From NCBI GenBank assembly GCA_910589415.1, contig OU342630.1:48082012-48146011 (forward strand): a stretch of DNA of 64,000 nucleotides. Direction: 5' to 3'. The position numbers and the translations under genes are program-made. Below are positions 24,601-36,600 of this stretch, in pieces; within the stretch, counting starts at the first letter, position 1, and each line of letters begins with the position of its first letter. The notes under the pieces were generated by a model that saw only the letters and a list, made by a program, of their open reading frames with translations, was not told where the DNA came from and did no database searches. Source of the DNA: Malachius bipustulatus (taxonomy: Eukaryota; Arthropoda; Insecta; Coleoptera; Melyridae).

Positions 24601-27600
24601 GCGGAGCTTCCACCATCAATCTATAAATTTGACAATGCTAAGTAGATAAGGAGAATCTCGATTGAAACGAGAGACAATTTAATCAGATCTTTAATTAATC
24701 GCACAGCATCTCGGGGTGCTATAGGGGGGACTGAAAAAAGATTAATTAGAAACCTTACTTTCTTTCAAGTTATATTCTAACAAACTGGCAACTTTAAAAC
24801 TGTTATAAAAATTAATAAAAAATTTAATTCGATACAGGTACCCCACGAGAGCGGTCTTGAAGATGTAAACGTCACGCCGATGATGTACATCAGCACTCTC
24901 GCCATCATCACCTACATCGTCCTCAATTCGGTGCGAGAAGTGATTCAGATGTATCAACAAAAATGCCTCTATTTTCTGGATCCAATCAATCTGGTCTCCT
25001 GGTTACTTTACTTCAGTGCTTTGGTCATGGTACTTCCCAGCTTCTGCGGCCATGTGTATCCAGTACAGTTCTCCTGTGCTTCTCTCACGGTATTCCTCAG
25101 CTGGTTCAACTTGCTGCTTCTCCTGCAGAGGTTCGATCAAGTGGGGATCTACGTGGTGATGTTTTTGGAGATTTTGCAGACGCTGATTAAAGTGCTGATG
25201 GTGTTTTCTATATTAATCATTGCGTTTGGATTGGCTTTCTACATTTTGTTATCGAAGGTGAGTTACGAAAAAATCCCTCTCATAATCTCTTTTGCGTGGA
25301 ATAAGTTTGAGTAATTTTATTTTCCCAAAACGTCACTACGCTAAAGTATGAAAATTTAAATTTAAAAATTTTGTAGAAAAAAAGTAAATTGGTAACTTAA
25401 AACGGATATTTTTGAAACAAACACTACGTGTGCAACTACATGTATAATTTTCTTTACGTGTAAGAGTATTTTTTAATGTTTCATAAAATTACTTTAGAGT
25501 TTCAAGGTCTACTGCTAGACTTCCGAATCAAACTTTAGTTTATGCATATGATCTAAAACAACAAACTCCATCCTCCATTTATTCAGTAAACTTTCAAACT
25601 CCTTTAGGCGCATTAGGTTAACATCACTTTAAATCGTTTCTACGCGACTTTCTTCATAATTAAATTCTGAATTCATTATAACCGGTATTGCGTGAGCCCC
25701 TGCTTGAGGCCCTAGACATCCTTGAAAAGCTTGAAAATTCTTGAAATGAACCTTCATTTAATAACGAGTAAGTATGAAAAAATGTCTTTTCAATCTGAAT
25801 GTCTACCTCATCAGTATCCTATTTTTAACCCATTGTTAACCAAGAAGAAGCGTACAATATTGAACATTGTGAATAATTTCTTGGACACTGTCATTTACAA
25901 GTCAAATTATAAATTTTCAGGGCAGTCATCTGTCCTTCAGGACTATACCCATGTCTCTGGTGCGGACGTTCTCAATGATGCTAGGCGAAATCGATTTCCT
26001 AGAGACGTACGTAAAACCATATTACGATGAGAAACCATCGAAGGAAACAAAAGCTTTCCTGCCGTTCCCGATTCCTGCCTTCTTTATCCTGGGATTGTTT
26101 ATGGTACTCATGCCGATTCTGCTGATGAATCTCCTCATCGGTTTGGCAGTCGGCGACATCGAATCTGTTCGTAGGAATGCCCAACTGAAAAGATTGGCTA
26201 TGCAGGTGAGTGAATAATTTTCTTCTTACATCCACATTTTTTCAAAGAAAACTACATACCAAGAGTATGAGGAGGAATATTATAATATTATCCAATTTCT
26301 TGAAATAAAGTGAGTATGTTTGATCTAGTCTTCAGGAAATAGATGCAATAATTATTTAAGGGTTCAAAAATTGCGTGGGAGAAAACAAACTCGTGTTCGA
26401 CGCAACTGGACAGAGATAAATACAATCATCAATTAGAAGAGAGTTTTTCCGCAATAAAAAAAATCTAGAAAACGCTTTGACCATCTTAAGAGACAGGGAT
26501 GTATTTTTTATATCAAAAACTTAACATATCTATGAAGAATTTTTTTTTTAATTATGTAAAAAAAAATATAATTCATAATATTATATGCTTCAATGTCTCA
26601 CTTGGTATTAATCTTCAAAATATCTGTGTTTCTAGAGTCTAGTAAAACTTTTAATTAAAAACGCATAATTAGAAAGTCGACAAAATACTTGTTAGTTCAC
26701 TGGTAAAACGTTCTCGCACCTTTCAACAGCAATTAAGGTTTTCAGAGAAAAGTAGTTAGGTATAGATAGTAGTTAATGATCAAGTTCAAAGTAATTTCCT
26801 AGAATCATCTCTTTGAAGTATCTCCTGATGGTGAACCATAAAATTTTAAAGTGAGAGCTTGTAATAGGTTTTAAAAATTCTTAAAAAAAATTTTTTTATC
26901 AATTTTCTCTGAAAAAAAGACAAAATTATAAATGAGCTCGAATAGAGTAACTTGGCATAAAAAAAAAACCTGGTATGTCCCCCAGACGTCATTCTAAGCT
27001 CTAAAGAAATTACCAGAAAATATATGATGTTACCAAGAAGCTAATGAAACCGTTTATGTCCTCTTTAATTTTCTCTTTACTTCCACCTTGTTCTTGGAGA
27101 TTTAGTCCGGTCACTAGGTCGCAGAAATCCCTACATATATTACATGTTCGGGCAAGCAAGCTTCAATTATTTCAAGGAACGTATTTCTCTAAATTGAATT
27201 TCAGGTCGTGCTTCACACCGAATTAGAACGCAAACTCCCCAACAGGATATTGGACAGAATCGACAAAAACGAACTCATCGAATACCCGAACGATGTAAAA
27301 TGCATTGGATTCTTCGACTCAATCCTAAGAAAATGGTTCGGGAATCCTTTTTCTGACGACGGTGAGAATCTCTTTATTATATTACTTATTTACCAACGCA
27401 TGAATCTGAATTTTATTATAACACTCCTTGTACAGTTAGCAAACTTTACTTTCTTTCTGCTTATAAATTTTCTAAACAATTATTTAATTTGCGCTTGTTC
27501 TTGTTATGTCTTCAAAATTATAATTTATGTATAATAGAGAAAGTAAGTTTATTTTGAATATTTTAGTGGGATCGTATTGAATATTGTTTGCACGTTTTGG

Positions 27601-30600
27601 TATTATCACCTATATAAAATACAATTTGAAACCTTTTATAACTTTTTTATTCACTTACAAACATAAAGTGCCAAACAAAAATTGTTACGAACCCATTTTT
27701 TTTATTAGCATACCCACATAAGTTCATAACACACAAATTTAGCACTTCACGCTTTTAGCATGTTTTGTATATTTTAGGTGTCAAGAACTCTTACAGAAAA
27801 TATTGTTTCAAACCACGTTGGAGAAACACTGGTAGGAAGTAGTATTTATTTACTGTTTCTGTCATATCTAGCTTTAATTTTATGACTGTTGCTATTGGAA
27901 CGTGATCGTATTTGTGTTGTTTTTTTTTTCTTTTTATTGCATGTTTATGTTACTATTGTTACTTATTGTATATGAAGAAATAGTTTGGGAGATTCCACTG
28001 CATGTACTTTTCATATAGACTTCTTAATGTTAGTAGGTACCTATTTATTAATTGTTTTTAATTGTATCTTATAAAAAACTTTACCAGTAACAAAGACACC
28101 TTATGTCTTCCGGTTCTTACAGAGATTGGAAATATTCTTTCATTGGCCAAAAATTTATAATCATGACCAAAGGATCAATTATTGGTGTCGCTTTTTATAA
28201 ACTGCTCTTAGAATTAATAACCGACATATAAAGTCATGAAGTACCAAGAGTTGAAAACAAACTATTTGTACATAAGTGAAATATAAATTAGTGTTAGCTA
28301 ACAATATACTGGGAATCTGCTATGTATTTTTGTTCATGTACTTCCTAATTTTACTTGATTTACCAGCGCTAAGTTGCTAAGAGCTATTTGCTTGCCTGAA
28401 GTTACTAAATTGCCGGAAAAGTTCTCGACGCTGAAAATGAGTAAACTTACATTTGCTCAATTCTTGTGGTACTCACTTCTGATTTCACGATTGTTACATA
28501 TAATTTACAAAGTTATGTGCAAGTTCGGGAGAAGGAAAAAAATCTCTCACAAATCCTGCAATAAGGCTGGAGCGGTTAACCTGTTAAGAGTGATCAACAC
28601 TTTTATAAATACAGACTGTCGCGCGTGCTTTTAGAATTCCTATATTCGAAGATTTATTGCCCTATATTTTCATTTTTATATCGTGCGAGCAAATGAAAAC
28701 GGATTTGAATAAAAATTTCGTGCCTGAGATTAAATATGTAAAACTATAAAATAACCTTATCAGCTATGATTTATCAAACATGATTTTTTTGTAACGCCTG
28801 CATAAATTGCGTTCTCACTTGCTCCCTCAACATTATGTTAGCTGGATAACGTAGAGAATGCTCTAAAGTTTTCAGCTTATATGTCACTATAATACTTCAC
28901 CTAATTCGCAATAGTGATGAATGTGATGATAAATCCATGTGAACGTTTTAGGTAAAACTGTAGATAAATAGCTACCTTTAAGGAATTATAGATTTCGCAG
29001 TTCTTATCCGTCTTTCTATTCTTTCTATTTTTGTTTCTTTTATTTACGTAAATGTTTATATGTATTAAGATTTGGTGTTATAAGCTTTCTGTGTTTGTTA
29101 ATAATATGTGAACCTAATTATTATTTTTCGGCTGGACCTGTCTGTGTTCTTTCATAGTTAATAAAATGAGAATATAAAAATAAAATAATATTGGGCAGAC
29201 AGTAGGTAGTCCTATACAGATGTCCCATAATATGTGGGCAATCTCCCGGATTTGGGTAAACTTCGTAAAAATAAATGAAAAAATAGCTATAAAATTAATT
29301 CCTCAGAGACACCCCTACAAAGATATTAGCTGTTGAAGTTGAGGGTTGAAAATCAATTTTTTGCAATAAGTAACTTTTTTATTTCTTGACCGATTTTGAT
29401 AATTTTTGGTTTTATTTTGTACTATTTTGGACTGTTTAGAATAGTGTTTCATAATCTTTGGTAGCACATACATAGACCTCGGGATGGCATAACCCCTTCA
29501 TTCACTTCAAAGAAAACAATAAAAATAATAATTTTACAGTTTTTTAAGGTTAATTTTCTTTATATTTGATATTTTTTACATAAAAAATGTATCCTTATTT
29601 ATTTCGATAGAGCGAACCGTTATCGAGATAAACGTCCTTCTAATAGGTGATGCGTCGCAGAAACTTTCTAAATTTCAAGTAAATTTTAACAAGATGGCTG
29701 ACCTATGACAGTAAATTGAGCAGAAAACAAAAGAAAAACTTAATTAAATACACGTCAGTGTCAAAGATTTGATTTCATGCAGATTCAATAATTCTAATAG
29801 CGAATTCGAGTTACTGCACTTTTCTGCTCCGGGTGCGCACCGAGACGGAATCTCGTGTTCGATTTGTAGGACTCTGTTCCAGTGCTTTTCGTAATCGTAT
29901 TCGAGTTAAAGTGAACTCTAGCGGTGCATATCGTAATTGTGTTCGAGTTACACTTGCTCTCTGGCAGTGCATAGGAAAATATGTTCGAGCCGTATGGCGG
30001 AACTGTCCCGGAGCAAAATAAACTGCACCGTCAAATTTGACGGTGCAACGGTGCACTCCCGTAAATTAGAGGTTAGAAATAGCGGGAAAATTAACTACTT
30101 ATTCCATTACTGATTCCTAGTAATTCCTTATACCAAAAATTTGTGGATAAGTACATTTTACGTATTGTATGAATTACAACTTATTACAATAATTGAAATG
30201 GATCACGCCTTGTAGTTCCACGACTCTGTTATAATAAGAATAACATCATAACAACAAACAACCGTGATAGGATAGGTATAGGATAGGGATAATAGGTAGA
30301 AGTATAATATGAAAATGCAGACTGCGCTGCACCGGTGCATGGCGCTCTGGCTCTTACTCTGGTTCTGGCCTAACCTGACACAGTTCGGTTCCATACAGAG
30401 TCGAAATGCGAAAGTTCTGCTCCGGACTGGGGCAGAATTCTGGGCAGAACTGATTCAGAGGCAGATCGATCTCGCTCCGAGCAAGTGCAGCCAACTCGAA
30501 TTCGCTATTACTGATTTTCTGGGTATTGAGCGTTTGTGTAACTCATTTTAAAATCAGTTAGAATTGAATCTGGCATGAAATGAAATCTTTGACACTATTT

Positions 30601-33600
30601 GACGTGTATTTAATTAAGTTCTTGTTTTGTTTCCTGCTCAATTTACTGTCAAACTGTAATCAAAAAAATCGCATCACCTATTAGAAGGACGTTTATCTCG
30701 ATAACGGTTCGCTCTATCGAAATAAATAAGGATACATTTTTTATGTAAAAAATGTCAAGTAAAAAGAAAATTAACCTTAAAAAATTGTAAAATTTTTATT
30801 TTTATTGTTTTCTTTCAAGTGAATGAGGGGGTTATGCCATCCCGAGGTCTATGTATGTGCTACCAAAAAATTAAGAAACACTATTCTAAAAAGTCCCAAA
30901 TAATAATAATAATAATAATAATATAATAATAATAATTTATTTGTCCAAAGTAATACATTTTCTTTGTAATAGTTGATTGTTAAATCGTACATAGTAATTA
31001 TCACGAACAAACAAACCAAAAATATAACTTCGATGTCTTGTGTGGGTAAGTGCAAAAAAAACAATTTAGTGATTTTAGCTGACTCAGGCACCGCTTCGAA
31101 AGCGTATAGCTTGTGTGAAGCGGTACATAAGTTTCAATAAGAGAACAATTCAGCATTTTTGTGTCTAAGTCTATATGTAACTATCTTTACTCCAAAGCAG
31201 TTAAAGGACTCGGTAAACAACATCAAAGTGTTGAATGATATGGAAACAAATACAAAATGAACAAACAGAAATATTTAAATTTTTAATCCATGCCTAGGAG
31301 TTCGCGGGTTTGTTTGCGGGTTTCTCTAGATATATATTTTCTCAAATGCGACTCAACCAAAGCATGATACAATATCTTCAGGTGGGGAATATCCAGAATT
31401 ATCTTGAACTGTTTAAACTTATAAATTAACCCTCTCAGTTTTGATTTTAAAAATTCAATATGAAAATTCCACCTCAAGTGCGAGTCAATGACTATGCCAA
31501 GGTATTTTACCTTTAAGGATCCGGCTATTGAGAAATTGTTTTCACCATCTGCACAAACAATCTCATGATATGTTGGTAGGTGATTTTTATAACATGCAAA
31601 AGGTACAAAAGTTGTTTTATTCCAGTTTACAGTTAGTGATCTGCTATTGTACCAACATTTAATTTTTTGTAGATCCTCAGTCACCATTTTTTTTAAATCT
31701 ATCCACGAATCTGACTCAAAAAATACAACAGTGTCATCCGCAAACGCAGTGATGGTTCCACTCACCTTAAGATTAAATATATCATTTATGAACATATTAA
31801 ACAGTAGTGGCCCCAACACTGTACCCTGCGGTATGCCACAGGTGACCAATTCAGAAGTACTAAAGCTGTTTCCAATTTTCACCTGTTGTGTTCTGTTAGA
31901 TAAATAGCTTTTCATGAGTTTCAGTGCCACTCCTCTGATACCGTATTTTTCTAGAACGTCTAAAAGTAATGAATGGTTAACAGTATCAAAGGCTTTAGCT
32001 AGGTCTATAAAGACCGCCATTGAACATCTGTTGTTATCCAGCGCATTATAAATTTTACCTGTCAAATCAGTTACTGCGTCTTGAGTAGATTTGCCTCTTA
32101 TGAAACCAAATTGACACTGTGACAGAACTTTATTTTTGTTCATGAAATTTATGATCCTAGTGTATATACATTTTTCGTATATCTTTGCAACATTGCTTAT
32201 TAATGATATGGGTCTATAATTTGACATGACCTTTTTATCCCCTTGTTTGTATATAGGCGTTACTATACTGTTTTTAAACGATGTCGGACATACCCCTCTA
32301 ATCATGGCAAGGTTTATAATGTAGCAAAGAGGTTTTGCTATATAATCGCTAACAACTTTAAGATGCTCAGATTTTATGTTATCATTCCCAACTGATTTCC
32401 CTGATTTTAGTTCTTGTATATATTTCCTAACCTCTCTCTCATCAACTGGAACCATGTAAACCGATTCTGGCAGTCTTCCCTCTTCATCTACGTGGAACTC
32501 GCTAGTGGCGAGCTCATCTGTCATGGTTCTGCTTATATTTACAAAAAATTCGTTAAAACACCCAGCCATATCCGATCTGTTGGTTATTTGTAAGTTGTTC
32601 TGTGTTATTATACTCTCTATACTGATTCCCTCTCTTTTCTTCCTGCCGCTAAGTCGATTTGTTACGTCCCACAAGGTCTTAGAGTTGCGCTCTTTATTTA
32701 GTTTTTCTGTATAGTAATTCTTTTTAGCAGTTCTTAGTAGTAATGTTAACCTATTCCGATACTTTTTATAATTTTCGAACAACTCCAAGTCCTGTGGTTT
32801 TCTTTTTACTTCCCTATATAATTTATTTTTCTGTATAACCGACCTAATTAGACCGTTAGTGATCCAGTCTTTTCTTTTTTCAGTGAATTTTGTTACAATT
32901 TTTTTGAAGGAGTTTTCCTTTATAAACTGTTTAATAATTTCTATAAAATTCTCACATGCGATTTCAATATCATCCTCATAAATAACACGATGCCAAGTTT
33001 CTTTTTTTATTGATTCCACAAATCTGTCCCCGTTAAAGCAATTAATGGCTTTTTTTTCAGGTGATGCCAGTCTAATATTTCCCAAGTACATCCAAGCCAT
33101 CACAGAGAAATGATCTGTTATATTGTTTTTAATAATATAAGGTTTACATTTTAACGATTTAGGATCTCCTATATATCTGACAAATATATGATCAATACAA
33201 GATTTTTGATCTCTAAACACCCTTGTTTCCCTATTTATAAGTGACAGGAATCCGTTCGAACTCATGATATCAAGATATTCACTTTTTTCGTCTGTTTCTG
33301 ATAAGAGATCAATATTTATATCTCCCATCATATACACCACATCGATATTTCTAGGGATACCCTCCAAATAAATATTCAATTGAGTAATAAACTCGTCAGT
33401 ATTAGTTGATGGCGGTCTATATATAGCAATTATCAACATGACTTTTTTATCAACATATATTTTAGCTTGAACTATTGTTACTTCCCCTAAGTTTATGATG
33501 TTTTCGTCATATTTGTAGCAACCTTTTATGTAAACAATTACTCCATCATTCTGATTCCAATTTCCGTAGTTATACACTTGGTTATAGTCGGGTATTTCAA

Positions 33601-36600
33601 AAAACCCCGGTTCCTGTAAATACCATGTTTCTGAAAAAACTATGACATCTATATCACTCTCTCTTATATAGACATTAAATTCATCAAAATTTTTATTCAT
33701 GCTTCTAACGTTTGCATGGAACACAACAAACTCGCCATTTCCCCTATGTTTAGATATATTACACTGAGCAATTTCATCGACCACAGCTGTTTCCACAGGC
33801 TCATTTGTATAGTCTCTAATGTATGCATCCATAACAATATCACCACGACTCACAAAAAATAGAATTGAGCTCAAACTTACAATTAAAAATAGTACAAGTA
33901 TATAACACTTGCTATACTTATTCCCACGAATTTAAACAACCGCTAGATACAATACAATAATAGTATAAAATTAAAAAACCAAAAACAGAACAATAATAAT
34001 AACCCCGTTAATAATTATTGATCAACACACCAATGCCGTACCCCCCTCAAACTCTATTTATCTCTTTTCTTTTTTTCCCTTTATTTATAAGTTTTTCTGA
34101 TGTATTCTTGTAAAAATCACAAAAATTTCTCCTCTCAATTAAAATAAATCTAGCACTTAATATCTATCCTATAAAGTTGAACAATAATAGCAACAAACAA
34201 ATATCAGAGAAAAATATAACTTTTGTGTTTCCGCCATTCCGTGAGTTAAAAAAAGAAGAAGAAAAAAAAATGGCAAATCATCAAGTAAGAAGAAAAAAAA
34301 ATACATACAATATAATATACACATATGTAGGCAATCAGTTCTGAATTTGAGCAGCGATGTTTTGTATTTCCGAAGAACTTCCAATAATTGTCTTGACATT
34401 ATTAACTTGAGTAAAAATACGCCCATCTACATAATAGAAAATAAAACCAAGAATTATCAAAATCTGTCAAGAAATAAAAAAGTTATTGCAAAAAATTGAT
34501 TTCAACCCTCAACTTCAACAGCTAATATCTTTGTAGGGGTGTCTCTGAGGAATTAATTTTATAGCTATTTTTTCATTTCTTTTTACGAAATTTACCCAAA
34601 TCCGGGAGATTGCCCACATATTATGGGACACCTGTATAGCAATAATTATTAAGCAATAAGAAAAAAAAAAGAAAAAATACAGATACTCACCTAAAACCTT
34701 TTAAAGAGAGATTACGGATAAGTGAGTTTTAGAATTATGACCCTAAATCACTTTGTACCTAGGAACTCTATTACATAGAATATCGATCATATTACATAAG
34801 CAAGATTTTTATTGACTACGGTCAAACTACAGCCGATGGCAGCCATAAGTAATAAATATTTAGGTAACAAAGGACCATTTTTCACAAAATTTTATATAAA
34901 TGGTACTTATACTTGAAAACCGCAGCTGGATAACTTTCGCCTAACTGTAGATATCTGCCAGCAAAGTTATGATCCCGCAGGGATCAGATGGAAATCATGA
35001 TACGGGCCAATAAGATTTAGTTTTGGTTTAAAAAGCGACAAGTTCTAAGTCGCGATTTAGAATTAATTGGAGAAATTCAATAGGTGTTATAATTTGTGAA
35101 ACAAGCTGATAATGAATGCTAATCATCATTTAGGAGTTGCATACATTGTTTTTTTTTACGAAAACCTTAAACTTTATTACAAAATTAAAAAACCCTAGGT
35201 ACCTAAAACTGTATCGCCACTGGCCAGTTTTGCCAGTGAATTAATGAAAATTATATTATAGCCTAATGAGATTCATGAAAATACAGATAATTCATATTCA
35301 ATATCTAGATCAAGGTTTAGGTGTAAAAAAATAAGTATTATACTTAGCTGATTTAGGAAAACTAGAGCGAGTACCTTCCTATAATGTCCGTAATCTAAAA
35401 AATTAATCAGAAATAACGATTTCGTTTTCTGTGTCAAATTCTTAAATTGACATCTTTATTAAGATCGTTGATTACAAATAAATGAGAAATAACGAGCAAT
35501 ATTGAATGACAGGAATCGTCTTAAAAATTACGACCTCGGCTAAAATGAGTATACAGGGTGGATGAGTTTTCATTGGCCAACTTGTATTTTCTGAAATATC
35601 AAAAATATGGATAAAAGTTAAATTAAAAAGATCTACACAATAGCATACAAAGTTTTTCCCATGGCCAACCTGTATTAAGGTAGAATAACCAGCTTGATTT
35701 TTTGTACACCCTGTACTTTTTGCAGATTTGGATTTTAAATTAAACTCCTGTCTTTAAAAAAGTATTGTTATTGTGAACAATAGTAACACCATTACACCGG
35801 TAAACAATCTAAAAGCCCAATTTCAAGTTAATTTGACAATTTTTTTTTTGTTGATTCAAGTAAATTTGACAGGAGTTCGCAATCGTATATCATGGTCTAC
35901 TGTAACAATTACATTTAAGTATGTACCTACGGAGTGAGTCAAATTCGAGCTACGCATCATTGGGCCTCGGAATGTAGAAAAGATCCGCGATAGATCCGGA
36001 ATGTAAAGAAATCTGAAAAAAAAATCAGGATATTTTCAGTCGTTGCTGAAATATCCTGAAAAAACTGAATTATCAAAATTTCATATTTTAGAGCCACATC
36101 ATCAAAAGCTATCAATAATTGGACATAACAAAAATTTTCAAAGCTGATGACTAGATCCCAGAGTTTTCATAGCAAACTTTTCCGTATGGCCGCCATATTG
36201 TTTTTTATGTCTGTTTTGTGATGTCAAATGGACAGCTTTTGATGACTTACGTAAACCTACAAAAAAATATAATCTTCAGTAATAAAAAAAAAATGATTAA
36301 TAGAAATAAGAAATTTTGTTTTTTCAGTTTTTTCAGGATATCACCAAATTTTCAGCAACGACAGAAAATATCCTGATTTTTTTCAAATTCTTAATAAGCA
36401 TAAAATAGCGAAACTTTGCCCTAATTTAACCGACGACGTATCTCTTCACACAGTGTATAGCAAAAATAAGATGCAAAAACAAAATCTACAGAATACTCCT
36501 GCAACTAACAGGATTATAAATGCTTGAAGGAGAGGTATTTTTTCATACATTTTATTTTTAAAGTAATTAATAATAATAATAATATCGAATCCAAATTTTA

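Larger units (their letters stand above)
29217..34634. mobile_element. Foldback element (CAGATGTCCCATAATATG terminus) interrupted by LINE-E
   Basis: The left arm starts CAGATGTCCCATAATATGTG and the right end reads CATATTATGGGACACCTG (34634). The left arm (29217 to about 29860) pairs with a right arm in two pieces: about 30420-30898 and 34432-34634. Matches include GAACCGTTATCGAGATAAAC with its complement near 30690, CATACATAGACCTCGGGATG with its complement near 30840, and GGGAGATTGCCCACATATTA near 34607. LINE-E fills the gap in the right arm. The centre (about 29860-30420) contains TTTGACGGTGCAACGGTGCA and ORFs that I consider chance. Confidence 0.88.

Noticed and set aside
28374..28634. 86-residue hydrophobic ORF in a TrpA1 intron
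   Set aside because: No family recognised and no splice signals tie it to TrpA1; chance in AT-rich DNA is more likely.
29811..30056. Overlapping ORFs on both strands in the centre of a foldback
   Set aside because: They sit in palindromic, higher-GC repeat sequence; open frames on both strands there are expected by chance.
30849..31091. ORF on the - strand with a Tyr run
   Set aside because: It lies in the LINE-E 3' UTR and its ATT microsatellite.
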